NCBI GenBank assembly: GCA_035697485.1
Contig: DASSCU010000032.1
Span: 1 to 64,000 of the forward strand
Length of the DNA stretch: 64,000 nt
DNA from: Actinomycetota bacterium
GTDB taxonomy: Bacteria; Actinomycetota; UBA4738; HRBIN12
Direction of reading: 5' to 3'
Under the pieces are notes generated by a model. That model did not search any database. It saw nothing but the letters and a program-made list of their open reading frames with translations, and was not told the origin of the DNA. The position numbers were made by a program, and so were the translations under genes. This document shows, in pieces, positions 20,552 to 29,437 of the stretch (positions within the stretch are counted from its first letter, which is position 1; the number at the start of each line of letters is the position of its first letter).

Positions 20552-21025
20552 TCAGTTCAGGCGGGACAGCAGCTGGTCCGGGGCGATCAACGTCGGCCCC
20601 GAGGTGACGCCCCGGTGGCGGGCCGCGAGGTCCGCCACCGTCGTCTCCTCGAACACCTGTTGCACCGCACGTGCGACGTCAGCCCAGAACCCTTGCAGCC
20701 CACAGCGTGAGTCGGCGAAGCACGTATGATCGCTGGGCTCGAGGCAGAACATCGGGAAGATCTGCCCCTCGATCGCATCGGCGATCTCGGCCATCGTGAT
20801 CTCGGCGGGGTCGCGCGCGAGGCGACAGCCGCCACCCGCCCCCCGAAAGCTCTCCACCAGCCCCGCCTTCGACAGGGCGCCGAGTTGCTGCTCGAGGAAC
20901 CGCACCGGGATCTGCTGACGTTCCGCGATCTCGCGGGCGGGCACCAAGACGCCCTCGTCACGCCGCTGCGCGAGCTCGATCATCGCGCGCATCGCGTATT
21001 CGAGCTTCTGCGAGACCTTCAGCAC
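20552..21025 (-). CDS. Rrf2 family transcriptional regulator with three conserved cysteines
   Basis: The 157-residue protein has a winged HTH at about 1-65 (KLEYAMRAMIELA, IPVRFLEQQLGALSKAGLV, GGGCRLARDP). A dimerisation helix and the Cys motif FCLEPSDHTCFADSRC (Cys94, Cys102, Cys108) follow. In IscR, NsrR and RsrR this triad binds an Fe-S cluster that senses iron-sulfur status, NO or redox. The sulfur-relay operon starting at 27683 is a plausible but unproven target. It faces the DUF5679 gene with a 20-nt gap. Confidence 0.9.
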   Translation of the reverse strand: MLKVSQKLEYAMRAMIELAQRRDEGVLVPAREIAERQQIPVRFLEQQLGALSKAGLVESFRGAGGGCRLARDPAEITMAEIADAIEGQIFPMFCLEPSDHTCFADSRCGLQGFWADVARAVQQVFEETTVADLAARHRGVTSGPTLIAPDQLLSRLN

Positions 21026-21192
21026 GGCGCAACCTCCCGCATGCCAGCGTATGGGCGCTCCAGGAGGCCGTCAACGAGCGAACGGCGAATGGGGCGCCGC
21101 GATTCCCATGTTCCGGGTATCAACGCACCGGTGCGGCATCCGATACGCACCGTAGGGGATCCAGACGTCCCCCGACAGGAGGACAAGGCGCG

Positions 21193-21651
21193 ATGCGCCG
21201 CGTACTGGTGATCGACGATGAGCCCGACGTCAGGCTGCTGTACCGCGTGAACCTTCGCCACGCGGGGTACGAGGTGCTCGAGGCCGACGACGGCGAACGA
21301 GGCATCGAGATCGCCCTGGAGCACCTGCCCGACGCGGTGGTGCTCGATCTGATGATGCCCCGCGCGGACGGGTTCGAGGTGCTCAAGGTCCTCCGCTCGC
21401 ACCCCGAGGCCGGTGACGTGCCCGTGCTGGTGCTCACGGCCGACACCCGTCGCGACGACCACCGCCGCTGTTACGAGCTCGGGGCCGACGACGTGATCAC
21501 GAAGCCGTTCGTGCCGGAAGACCTCACCCGGGGCGTCGGCAGGATCCTCGACGCGAGCCTGGAGGATCGGATCGCCCGGCGATCGGAGTCGGCCGGCGCG
21601 TCCGGCGACTCCCGATCGGCTGATCCGGTGAAGAGGCCTGCTGTCCGCTAG
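21193..21651 (+). CDS. Stand-alone CheY-like response regulator receiver
   Basis: The 152-residue protein has a receiver domain (about 1-122) with the acidic pair in VIDDEPDV, phospho-acceptor Asp52 in VVLDLMMP, Thr in LVLTADT and Lys in VITKPF. A hydrophilic tail of about 30 residues lacks any DNA-binding domain. It should work by protein-protein contact, perhaps with the histidine kinase encoded 1 kb away (22689-24893). A GACAGGAGG ribosome site precedes it. Its 3' end overlaps that of the convergent LytR_C gene by 4 nt. Confidence 0.9.
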   Translation: MRRVLVIDDEPDVRLLYRVNLRHAGYEVLEADDGERGIEIALEHLPDAVVLDLMMPRADGFEVLKVLRSHPEAGDVPVLVLTADTRRDDHRRCYELGADDVITKPFVPEDLTRGVGRILDASLEDRIARRSESAGASGDSRSADPVKRPAVR

Positions 21652-22202
21652 CCGACGGGGTTCGCCTCGGCGTAGTCGTTGCCGAGCAGCACCACGAGCT
21701 GGGTTTTCGGGGCGACGTCGGAGCCGAGCGCCGCGCTGAGCGGCTTGACCTGGACCTCGACGCCCTTGAGGTACCGCCCGGCGAGGTGGTCGGCGTCGAC
21801 CTCGTTCTGCTCCGCGTCCTCGCCGGTGCGGAAGTACACGATCGTCGTCTCGACCGGCTTCTGGGCGGCGTCGGCCGCCGGGAGGGCCGCGACGTAGCCC
21901 TTCCCGACGAGGAACGCCTCGACCTCGGCGGCGAGCCCCACCTCGGCGGTGCCGTTGAGGACCTGGATCATCACGCCGTCGACCTGAGGCTCGAGCTCCG
22001 GCGCAGCGCTCTCGCTCGCCGAGGGCGACGCCGACCCCGACGGCGAGGCGCTCTCGGAGGGCGTCGGCTCCACGACCTCGGTACCATCGCCCGCGAGCAC
22101 GGCGTCGTCGCCGCCGAACCCGTTCAGGATGATGGCGATGCCACCCACGACGAGGGCGACGAGCACGGCCAGACGCGCGGGGCTCAGGTTCACGCGGGTC
22201 AT
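21648..22202 (-). CDS. LytR_C domain membrane protein
   Basis: The 184-residue protein has an N-terminal membrane anchor (about 10-28), a Pro/Ser/Ala-rich wall-spanning linker (about 42-70) and a C-terminal LytR_C domain (about 75-180; VMIQVLNGTAEVGLAAEVEAFL, VYFRTGEDAEQNEVDADHLA, VVLLGNDYA). The domain accompanies LCP-type wall polymer transferases. In Actinobacteria it is commonly encoded beside a DUF3263 protein, as here (30 nt upstream). An envelope role is inferred. Confidence 0.85.
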   Translation of the reverse strand: MTRVNLSPARLAVLVALVVGGIAIILNGFGGDDAVLAGDGTEVVEPTPSESASPSGSASPSASESAAPELEPQVDGVMIQVLNGTAEVGLAAEVEAFLVGKGYVAALPAADAAQKPVETTIVYFRTGEDAEQNEVDADHLAGRYLKGVEVQVKPLSAALGSDVAPKTQLVVLLGNDYAEANPVG

Positions 22203-22232
22203 CCTACCCCAGCCACCGGACCCCGCCCTGGT

Positions 22233-22508
22233 CTACAGGCGCACGCCGAGCTGCCCGGCCACCCGTCTCCGGCGCCGCACCTCGCGGACCCGGAGGAGCC
22301 GGCGCACCAGCATGGGATCGTACGCGAGGGCCTCCGGCTGATCGATCAAGCGGTTGAGCAGCTGATGGTAGCGCGCCGGCGAGAAGCCGAATCGCTCGCG
22401 GATCGCTCGTTCCTTGGGGATGTCGAGCTTCCAGCTCCCACGCTCGAAATCGAGGAGTGTGCGGGATCGCTCGTCCAGCGCCTCGGGGGTCGGGGGGGTC
22501 GTCTCCAT
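22233..22508 (-). CDS. DUF3263 family protein
   Basis: The protein is 91 residues from ATG 22508. The central LLDFERGSWKLDIPKERAIRERFGFSPARYHQLLNRLIDQPEAL block with an adjacent Arg-rich C-terminus (RLLRVREVRRRRR) matches DUF3263, a small helical actinobacterial protein with an HTH-like look. It is upstream of and co-directional with the LytR_C gene, a conserved pairing. Regulation of the envelope gene is speculation. Confidence 0.85.
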   Translation of the reverse strand: METTPPTPEALDERSRTLLDFERGSWKLDIPKERAIRERFGFSPARYHQLLNRLIDQPEALAYDPMLVRRLLRVREVRRRRRVAGQLGVRL

Positions 22509-22688
22509 CACGCACGAGCGTATCCACGGGCACCGACGGTGCAAGCACCTGCGCGCCCTTCCGGGTCGTGTTCGGGTACAGGGGACGGTCCGGGCGGCCG
22601 ACATCCAAAGGGGAGGGGAGTCGCGAGCTTCCGAGGTGGGAGTCTCCCGATGGGAGGATGAACCGTCGGCGCGACGGGAGACGAGCGG

Positions 22689-24893
22689 GTGAGGGAACGG
22701 ACACGGGCAGACCAGGCCCAAGACGAGGTGAGCGGCGTCGGCGCCGACCGGTTCCGGTCGGCCGCGCAGCTGAACATGCTGCACAGCCTCGCCGCGAAGT
22801 TGAGCGGGCTCGGCAGCGTCGAGGCGATCGGCGAGGCGATCGCCGCGGAGCTGCGCACGATCGTCGAGTACCACAACTGCCGCGTCTACCACCTGCAGCC
22901 CGACGGCAGGACGCTCCTGCCGATCGCGTTCCGTGGTGAGTACTTCACCGAGTACGAAGAGGAGACGCTCGAGGAACTCGTGACCCATGTGGGTGAAGGC
23001 ATGACCGGCTGGGTCGCCGAGACGGGGCGCTCCCTGCTGACGCCCAATGCCCAGGAGGTCGAGTTCGCCGTCCAGATCGAGGGAACCGACGACATCGTGG
23101 AATCGATGCTGCTCGTGCCCACGAAGCTCGGGGACCGGGTCAACGGGGTGATCGTGCTCTCGAGCATCGGGTACGGGAAGTTCGACGAGCAGGACCTGCA
23201 GGTGGTCGAAGTGCTCGCGCCGCATGCTGCCGCGGCATTCGAGAACGCGACCCTGCTGGCGGCCGAGCGCGGCGCGGCGCAGGCCTCCGCGGCGCTCCTC
23301 GAGCTCTCGCAGCGGCTCGTGGGTCGACACACCGTGGGCGATATCTTCCAGGAGGCGATCGAGACGATCCCCTCACTGGTGCCCTGCGCTGCGGTCGGCG
23401 CCTACGTCCGAGACGAGGAGAGCGGCAACTTCCGCGTCGCGCGGCTGCACGTCGTGGAGCCGGGTCTGGCTCGGCCGAGGGTCGAGATCGGCGACGTGCC
23501 CGCCGAGGTGGCCGCCTCGTTCCTCTTCGCCGACCTCGAGCCGTTCACGATCGACGTGGATGTGGTCGGTCAGGTGCCTCGCGACCTCTGGGTCGTCACG
23601 GAGGCGCGCTCGGTCCTGGTAGCCCCGCTGCGATGGGACCCGGACGGGTTCGGCGCGATCGTGATGATCGCTCGGGGTGCAGACGAGCGATTCGACGAGC
23701 GAACGATCCGTCTCGGGCAGGGCATCGCGAACATCACCTCCCTGGCGCTCGGCAACGCCACCCGCCTCTCCGAGCTGGAGCGCTTCCAAGAGCTCGTGGC
23801 CAGCCTCGACGCGGTCTTCTGGGAGGCCGACGCGACTTCCCTGGCCTTCACGTTCCTCGGGGGACGGGTCGACGACATGCTGGGGGCCGGGGCGTCGTCG
23901 TGGCCCGACGAGGGCCGTACGTGGGGAGACCACATCGTCGACGAGGATCGGGCAGCGACCCTGGCGGCGGGCCGTGCCACGATCGAGAGCGGCAAGGATC
24001 GATCGCTGGACTACCGGGTCGCAACGCCCGACGGCACGACCGTGTGGGTGCGCGACGTGGTGCACGTCGTCCGCGGTGCGCAAGGTCCCCGTGAGCTGCG
24101 GGGCCTCATGGTCGACATCACCGAGCGCAAGCGCGCGGAACAGGCGCTGCGCACGAGCGAGCGGAAGTACTCCGAGGCCTTCCGGCGGGAGCGAGAGGCG
24201 ACGCAGCGCCTACGGAACCTGGACGAGATGAAGAACACGTTCCTGGAGGCCGTCTCGCACGACCTCCGCACCCCCCTCACGTCGATCCTCGGGTCGGCCC
24301 TGACGCTCGAGAGCTCCGGGCTCGACCTGCCCGCCGAGGATGCGCTCGACCTCGTCGAGCGCATCGCCGCGAACGCCAGGAAGCTGGAGCGCTTGCTCGG
24401 GGACCTGCTCGACCTCGACCGGCTGCAGCGCGGCATCATCACGCCGCAGCGGCGCCCCACCGACCTCGCGACGCTGGTGGCGCGGGCGGTCGATGAATGC
24501 GACGACCCGACCGGGCACGAGATCATGGCCGAGGTGGCTCCCGGGTCGTTCCTGCTCGACGCGGCCAAGGTCGAACGCATCGTCGAGAACCTGCTGTCGA
24601 ACGCGCTCCGGCACACGCCGCCCGGCACGCAGGTGTGGGTCCGCGCCGCCCCCGCAGACGGGGGGGTGTCGATCACCGTGGAGGACGCCGGCCCCGGCGT
24701 GCCCGAGGACCTGCACGACGCCGTCTTCGAGCCGTTCCGCCAGGCTCCCGGGTCGTCCTCGGAGCACTCACCCGGCGTGGGCATCGGCCTCTCGCTGGTT
24801 CGGCGGTTCGCTGAGCTGCACGGCGGCCAGGCGTGGCTGGAGGCACGCGAGGGCGGGGGCGCCTCGTTCCGCGTCTTCCTCTCGGAAGGGTGA
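22689..24893 (+). CDS. GAF-GAF-PAS sensor histidine kinase
   Basis: The 734-residue soluble protein starts at GTG 22689. Two GAF domains (about 30-180 and 190-350) are followed by a PAS/PAC domain (about 360-480, ending LMVDITERKRAEQAL). A short coiled coil leads to HisKA with SHDLRTPLTS (His about 524) and HATPase_c with NLLSNALRHTP, DAGPGVPEDL and GIGLSLVRR. There is no membrane segment, so it senses a cytoplasmic ligand or redox state. No partner regulator is adjacent; the nearest receivers are at 21193-21651 and 62136-62546. Confidence 0.92.
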   Translation: MRERTRADQAQDEVSGVGADRFRSAAQLNMLHSLAAKLSGLGSVEAIGEAIAAELRTIVEYHNCRVYHLQPDGRTLLPIAFRGEYFTEYEEETLEELVTHVGEGMTGWVAETGRSLLTPNAQEVEFAVQIEGTDDIVESMLLVPTKLGDRVNGVIVLSSIGYGKFDEQDLQVVEVLAPHAAAAFENATLLAAERGAAQASAALLELSQRLVGRHTVGDIFQEAIETIPSLVPCAAVGAYVRDEESGNFRVARLHVVEPGLARPRVEIGDVPAEVAASFLFADLEPFTIDVDVVGQVPRDLWVVTEARSVLVAPLRWDPDGFGAIVMIARGADERFDERTIRLGQGIANITSLALGNATRLSELERFQELVASLDAVFWEADATSLAFTFLGGRVDDMLGAGASSWPDEGRTWGDHIVDEDRAATLAAGRATIESGKDRSLDYRVATPDGTTVWVRDVVHVVRGAQGPRELRGLMVDITERKRAEQALRTSERKYSEAFRREREATQRLRNLDEMKNTFLEAVSHDLRTPLTSILGSALTLESSGLDLPAEDALDLVERIAANARKLERLLGDLLDLDRLQRGIITPQRRPTDLATLVARAVDECDDPTGHEIMAEVAPGSFLLDAAKVERIVENLLSNALRHTPPGTQVWVRAAPADGGVSITVEDAGPGVPEDLHDAVFEPFRQAPGSSSEHSPGVGIGLSLVRRFAELHGGQAWLEAREGGGASFRVFLSEG

Positions 24894-24895
24894 GG

Positions 24896-24945
24896 GCCCG
24901 GCAGCGCTGAGCGCCGGGCGGCGGGGGGTACAGCCGCCGCCCGGC
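24896..24945 (+). terminator. GC-rich hairpin pair after the histidine kinase gene
   Basis: Two overlapping stems are possible: GCCCGGC with GCCGGGC (24896-24919), and GCCGGGCGGCG with its complement ending at 24945. Both fall within 55 nt of the stop at 24893. There is no T-tract. They probably serve as a barrier between this gene and the convergent sulfur operon. Confidence 0.5.
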
Positions 24946-25006
24946 GCACGCGCCGTCGAGGCTCCCAGGGGGGTGGTCGCGACGACGGCGCGGGTCCACA
25001 CCCCGA

Positions 25007-25537
25007 TCAGATGAACAGCGTCACCGCGTCCTGCGCCTCGAGCAGGGCGGTCGTGGCGCCGGCGGGCTCGTCGATCCCATCGATCAGATCGTCCTTCGTG
25101 AGGCCCATCAGATCCATCGTCATCTGACAGGGCACCAGGTGCACCCCGAGATCGCGAGCGACCTCGAGCAGCTCGTCTGGCGACGCAACGTGGTGCTCGT
25201 CGGCGAGCTTCTTCATCATCGCGGGCCCCATGCCGACGAAGTTCATCTTCCCCAGCTTCAGGTGCTCGGTGCCGCCGCGGTTCATCATCGACATCATCTT
25301 CTGCATCCAGTTCTCGCCGGTGAGGTGCACGTCGTTGCGTACCAGCGGGAACAGCCCCCAGAAGGTGAAGAAGATCGTGGTCTCCATGCCCATGGCTGCC
25401 CCCGTCGTGCCGAGGATGAAGGTCGGCCAGATCTTGTCCAGGTCGCCGGACCAGGCCATGATCACGAGCTTCTTGTGTGGCACATGCTCGAGCCGCGCCG
25501 GTGCGGGCGCCTCGAGGGTGGCTTCCATCGCCGCCAT
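25007..25537 (-). CDS. DsrE2-like sulfur-carrier family protein
   Basis: The 176-residue protein has a DsrE-type fold with Met-rich segments (KMMSMMNRGGTEHLKLGKMNFVGMG), an AWSGDLDKIWPTFILG start and a single conserved Cys137 in HLVPCQMTMDLMG. DsrE2-like proteins bind persulfide or membrane-associated sulfur in oxidisers and occur beside TusA and rhodanese genes. It is the last gene of the five-gene sulfur operon, 5 nt after a tusA gene. ATG 25537 is chosen because it has an AGGGGTGAG ribosome site. Confidence 0.85.
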   Translation of the reverse strand: MAAMEATLEAPAPARLEHVPHKKLVIMAWSGDLDKIWPTFILGTTGAAMGMETTIFFTFWGLFPLVRNDVHLTGENWMQKMMSMMNRGGTEHLKLGKMNFVGMGPAMMKKLADEHHVASPDELLEVARDLGVHLVPCQMTMDLMGLTKDDLIDGIDEPAGATTALLEAQDAVTLFI

Positions 25538-25542
25538 CGGAC

Positions 25543-25779
25543 TCACCCCTTCTTCCTGATCACGAAGCGGTAGACCTCGCCCTCCTCGTCCTGCTCGACC
25601 AGCTCGTGGCCCGTCGAGGTGCACCAGGCGTTGAAGTCGGGAACCGCGCCCGGATCGGTCGCGAGCGACTCGATCAGCTCCCCCGGCTGCAGGTCACGGA
25701 TCGCCTGAGCGGTCTTCGCGATCGGCAGCGGGCAGGAGAGCCCCTTCAGGTCCAGTGTCTTGGTGATCGTCTCGTCCAT
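25543..25779 (-). CDS. TusA-like sulfur carrier
   Basis: The protein is 78 residues from ATG 25779. The SirA/TusA signature LKGLSCPLPI carries the persulfide Cys16, followed by AIRDLQPGELIE and a C-terminal HELVEQDEEGEVYRFVIRKKG strand. It relays sulfane sulfur between proteins in the cytoplasm. It lies between an SQR-like flavoprotein gene and the DsrE2-like gene, and is the second of two TusA paralogues in the operon. The pair are only moderately similar, so they probably have different partners. Confidence 0.9.
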   Translation of the reverse strand: MDETITKTLDLKGLSCPLPIAKTAQAIRDLQPGELIESLATDPGAVPDFNAWCTSTGHELVEQDEEGEVYRFVIRKKG

Positions 25780-25825
25780 CGAACTCACTCCTTCGTGGTG
25801 GCCATCGCTTCGCTGCATGAGCCGT

Positions 25826-27010
25826 TCACCCCTTCGTCGCGGCGTCCGCGGGGGGCTTCGAGAACGGCGCGTTCTCGGGGATGCGGCCCTGGGGCACCGT
25901 CTCCCAGTACATGCGGTTGAACAGCCACTTCGCCGTGTGCCAGGCTCGGTTGGGCTTCGGTGGCTGCGGCGGATGGTCGTAGTCGAACCGCAACGAGGTC
26001 GCCTGGCCGTTGCCGGTCTCGAGGAAGCACATCACCCGGCCGCCGTAGTTCTCCTTCGGCGCCGTGCCCTTCACGAGCGACGTGATCCGGCTCGCGATCA
26101 CGGGCGCCTCGAAGTGCGCGGTCGAGCCCGACTTCGAGATGGGCAGGTTCGTCGCGTCGCCCAGACCGAAGATGCGTTCGTGCCCCTCGACGTTGAGCGT
26201 GTGCTTGTCGGTGGGGAGCCATCCGCCGGGGTCGCCGAGCTCCGAGTCGATCACGACCTGGGCGCCTTTGTGCGGTGGCACGAGCACGAGCAGGTCGTAC
26301 TCCTGCTTCTCGCCCTCGAGCGACTCGACCACTCCGGCGCTCGGATCGACGGCCTCGACGTTGAAGAACGTGGTGAGCCCGATGCCGCGTTCGTCCATGT
26401 ACGGCTGGATCAGCTTCGAGGCGCTCTCGATCGTGAACGCCCGGTTGAGCGGCGAGAGCAGCTCGATCTCGCTCTTGTCGCGCACGCCCTTGTGCCGCAG
26501 GTACTCCTCGACCATGAACGTGAACTCGACCGGCGCCGGAGGGCACTTGTACGGGATGCCCGCGACCCCGACCTTCAGCCGGCCACCATCGAAGCGCCGC
26601 AACTCCTGCGCCAGCCGCTCGGCCCCGTCGAGTGAGTAGAACTCGAACGCGCCCTCGGACAAGCCAGGGATCTGCTCGGGGACGAGCCGGGACCCCGTCG
26701 CGATCACCAGGTAGTCCCACTCCAGGCTCCCGCCGCGCTCGAGCTGCACGGTTCCCGCGTCGGGGTGGATGCGGACCGCCCGCTCGATCGCGAGGTCGAC
26801 GTTCGGACGGAGCAGGGTGCGCTCCTCGCGGCTCAACCAGTGGCCCTTCGCCTCGCCGAGCGCGACGTAGAGGTAGCCGGGCTGGTAGTCGTGCATGCCG
26901 GTGGGGTCGACCACCGTCACGCGCGCGTCACGGCCCAGCTCCTTGTCGAGCAGGTTCGCGACGAGGGTGCCGCCGACGCCGCCACCCAACACCGCCACGC
27001 GCGCCGGCAT
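25826..27010 (-). CDS. FAD-dependent sulfide:quinone oxidoreductase-like protein
   Basis: The 394-residue protein starts at ATG 27010. It has an N-terminal FAD-binding Rossmann motif (VLGGGVGGTLVANLL), ATGSRLVPEQIPGL, a GVAGIPYKCPPAPVEFTF segment with one conserved Cys, and FGLGDATNLPISKSGS that closes the FAD site. This matches SQR/FCC-type flavoproteins. Classical SQR uses two or three Cys; only one is obvious here, so a persulfide or other sulfur dehydrogenase reaction is possible. It is flanked by two tusA genes and lies 6 nt after the upstream one. Confidence 0.85.
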   Translation of the reverse strand: MPARVAVLGGGVGGTLVANLLDKELGRDARVTVVDPTGMHDYQPGYLYVALGEAKGHWLSREERTLLRPNVDLAIERAVRIHPDAGTVQLERGGSLEWDYLVIATGSRLVPEQIPGLSEGAFEFYSLDGAERLAQELRRFDGGRLKVGVAGIPYKCPPAPVEFTFMVEEYLRHKGVRDKSEIELLSPLNRAFTIESASKLIQPYMDERGIGLTTFFNVEAVDPSAGVVESLEGEKQEYDLLVLVPPHKGAQVVIDSELGDPGGWLPTDKHTLNVEGHERIFGLGDATNLPISKSGSTAHFEAPVIASRITSLVKGTAPKENYGGRVMCFLETGNGQATSLRFDYDHPPQPPKPNRAWHTAKWLFNRMYWETVPQGRIPENAPFSKPPADAATKG

Positions 27011-27016
27011 CGTCGC

Positions 27017-27256
27017 TCACCTCGCCTTCCGGATGATGAACCGGGTGAACCCGTCGTCCGGCACGACCTCCACGAGCTCGTGCTGGGCTTTGGCGACCCA
27101 CGCCGGGATGTCGGTCTTGGACCCTTCGTCGCTCGAGAGCACCTCGATCACGTCGCCGATCTGACTCTCACGGATCGCGCCGATCAGAGTCATCAGCGGT
27201 CCTGGGCATGCCATGCCCTTCGCGTCGATCGACCTCGTCACTTCCGTCGTCGTCAT
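27017..27256 (-). CDS. TusA-like sulfur carrier
   Basis: The protein is 79 residues from ATG 27256, preferred over an ATG 15 nt upstream because GGAGGTAGGA precedes it. The motif AKGMACPGPLMTL carries the active Cys17, and the family C-terminus HELVEVVPDDGFTRFIIRKAR follows. The CPGP variant is frequent in sulfur-oxidation TusA proteins. It lies 19 nt after the DsrE gene and 6 nt before the SQR-like gene. Confidence 0.9.
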   Translation of the reverse strand: MTTTEVTRSIDAKGMACPGPLMTLIGAIRESQIGDVIEVLSSDEGSKTDIPAWVAKAQHELVEVVPDDGFTRFIIRKAR

Positions 27257-27275
27257 CGTTCCTACCTCCATGTCT

Positions 27276-27683
27276 TCAGATGAACGTCACGGGGCCGTCG
27301 GCTTCCATGAAGAAGCTGGCGACGCCCCACACCCCGTCGACCAGCGGGTCGAGATCGTCCATCGTGATGTGGAACATCTCCAGCGAGTCCGCGCACGCCT
27401 GGATACGGACATCGCCGAGATCCTTGGCCTGACGGAAGAGCTCGCTCCAGTGCGTCTTCCCCTGGTCACGCATCGCTCGCTCGCCCTCGGGACCGGCCTC
27501 GGGCGAGACCCCGTGGTCCTTCAAGATGCGGTCCACCCTGAATGCGTCGAGCGCCCAGTACTGCAGGAAGACGTCGACGGGACGAGCCATCGCCGCTGCG
27601 CCGACCGTCAGCACCGCGGCGGCTTGCAGCTTGTCGTCGGTGCCGGAGAACAGGACCAAGGAAAGCCGATCGTCGGTGCCCAT
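27276..27683 (-). CDS. DsrE family protein, first gene of the sulfur operon
   Basis: The 135-residue protein shows the DsrE/F-like fold: LSLVLFSGTDDKLQAAAVLTVGAA, AMARPVDVFLQYWALDAF, RIQACADSLEMF with Cys97, and the final DGPVTFI strand. Such proteins accept or donate sulfur with TusA. It opens the operon DsrE-TusA-SQR-TusA-DsrE2. About 165 nt separate it from the divergent amidohydrolase gene, where the promoter should be. Confidence 0.85.
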   Translation of the reverse strand: MGTDDRLSLVLFSGTDDKLQAAAVLTVGAAAMARPVDVFLQYWALDAFRVDRILKDHGVSPEAGPEGERAMRDQGKTHWSELFRQAKDLGDVRIQACADSLEMFHITMDDLDPLVDGVWGVASFFMEADGPVTFI

Positions 27684-27847
27684 CGCGTACCCCTTTCGTT
27701 CCTACCCCTGCGTCGTCACCCTCAGCATCGAGCCACGCGGCCGGAGATGCCGGGGGCGGGAGGCCCCCCACGGCAGGGACGGTCGGGACCTCGCGACGGG
27801 AATACCGGAGTGCCTGCGGCGGTTTCCGGCGCGGCTACGATGCTCCG

Positions 27848-29428
27848 GTGCTCGACCTTTGGATCGCCTCGGCCACCGTCGTCGACGGGACGGGCGCCCC
27901 CGCCTACCTGGCGTCGATCGGCGTGGACGGAAGTCGGGTCGCGGTGATCACGAGGGACGCAGGCGCGACCGGGCCGGAGGCGGAACTGCGACTCGACGGT
28001 TCCGGCCTCGTGCTCGCTCCCGGCTTCGTCGACGTGCACAACCACTCCGACCTGGGGGCGCTCGTGGACCCGACGATGCCGTCAACGCTGCGTCAGGGCG
28101 TGACGAGCGTGGTCGTGGGCAACTGCGGGATGTCCCCCTTCCCGGCATCGTCGGCGACCGAGCTCGCGTCGTGGGCCGGCGGCGATGCCGCCGAGATGGA
28201 TCTCGACTTCGGAACGTTCGGCGGCTTCCTGGAGCGTGTCGAGGAGGCAGAACCGTCGGTGAACGTCGCGGCACTGGTCGGTCACGGATCGGTCCGTGAA
28301 CTCGCGATGGGGCTCGAGCGACGCGCCCCCACCGACGAGGAGCTTGCCGCGATGCGACGGACGGTGGCCGAGGCGATGGACGCCGGTGCGGTCGGCCTGT
28401 CGACGGGCCTGATCTACGTGCCCGGCATGTACGCGTCGACCGAGGAGATCGTGGCCATGGCCGAGGAAACCGCCCGTGCCGGCGGCATCTACGCGTCGCA
28501 CGTACGAGGAGAGGGCGCCCACCTCTTCCGCGCCGTGAACGAGGCGATCGAGATCGGTCGGCGCACCGGGCTCCCGGCGCATGTGAGCCACTTGAAGTGC
28601 GAGACGTCCTACATGTGGGGCCGGGCGGACGAGCTGCTGGCCCTGGTGCACGAGGCCGACGACGTGACCGGCGACCAATACCCGTACACGGCGTGGGCCT
28701 CCGTTCTCTGGTCCCTGCTCCCCCAGTGGGCACCCGTGGCCGAGCTCCCGGCTCTGCTCGCCGACCGCGCCACCCGGGATCGGTTGACCGCGTCCGTCGA
28801 GCACGGAGAGGGCGACGCGTTCCAGTCGTCGGTCGACGGGGTCGGCTGGGACCGCATCGTGATCGAGGACACCGCCGACCGAGGGTGCAACGGGCTCGAC
28901 GTCGCTGCGATCGCCGAACGCCGCGGGGTCGAGCCCGTCGAGGCGTTCTTCCAGCTCCTGGTCGAGGAGCCCAGCACTTCCTGCATCGGACACGCGATGC
29001 ACGAGGACGACGTGCGCAGGATCCTGGCCGACCCGGAGATCATGGTCGCGTCGGATGCCGTCTCGGTCGCGCCCGGCGGGCCGATGGCCGACGTCCCGGT
29101 ACACCCGCGCACGTACGGCACCTTCCCTCGCGTGCTCGGGCCTGCGGTCAGAGACGGCGTGCTCACGCTGGAAGCGGCCGTCCGCACGATGACCTCCCTG
29201 CCGGCGGACCGCTTCGGCCTCTCCGGACGCGGACGAGTCGTGGAGGGCGCACGGGCGGACCTCGTGCTGTTCGACGCCGACCGGGTGACCGACCGGGCGA
29301 CGTTCGAACACCCGCACGCGTTCCCCGACGGCTTCGAGGCCGTGATCGTCGGGGGGTCGGTCGCGTGGCAGCGAGGGGACGATCGCATCCGGCGGGGGGG
29401 ACGGGTCCTCCGCCGTGGCGAGGGATAG
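27848..29428 (+). CDS. D-aminoacylase-type (N-acyl-D-amino-acid deacylase) amidohydrolase
   Basis: The 526-residue protein starts at GTG 27848. It is a metal-dependent TIM-barrel amidohydrolase: the first strand ends in the HxH site DVHNHSDLG, followed by GNCGMSPFP and an EGAH...HVSHLK pair. A late Asp occurs in ASDAVSVAPGG, and the sequence ends with the small beta domain (GRGRVVEGARADLVLFDADRV). Enzymes of this group deacylate N-acyl-D-amino acids or process dihydropyrimidine-like imides. The gene is followed after 9 nt by a methyltransferase gene. Confidence 0.88.
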   Translation: MLDLWIASATVVDGTGAPAYLASIGVDGSRVAVITRDAGATGPEAELRLDGSGLVLAPGFVDVHNHSDLGALVDPTMPSTLRQGVTSVVVGNCGMSPFPASSATELASWAGGDAAEMDLDFGTFGGFLERVEEAEPSVNVAALVGHGSVRELAMGLERRAPTDEELAAMRRTVAEAMDAGAVGLSTGLIYVPGMYASTEEIVAMAEETARAGGIYASHVRGEGAHLFRAVNEAIEIGRRTGLPAHVSHLKCETSYMWGRADELLALVHEADDVTGDQYPYTAWASVLWSLLPQWAPVAELPALLADRATRDRLTASVEHGEGDAFQSSVDGVGWDRIVIEDTADRGCNGLDVAAIAERRGVEPVEAFFQLLVEEPSTSCIGHAMHEDDVRRILADPEIMVASDAVSVAPGGPMADVPVHPRTYGTFPRVLGPAVRDGVLTLEAAVRTMTSLPADRFGLSGRGRVVEGARADLVLFDADRVTDRATFEHPHAFPDGFEAVIVGGSVAWQRGDDRIRRGGRVLRRGEG

Positions 29429-29437
29429 GCTCCCGGC

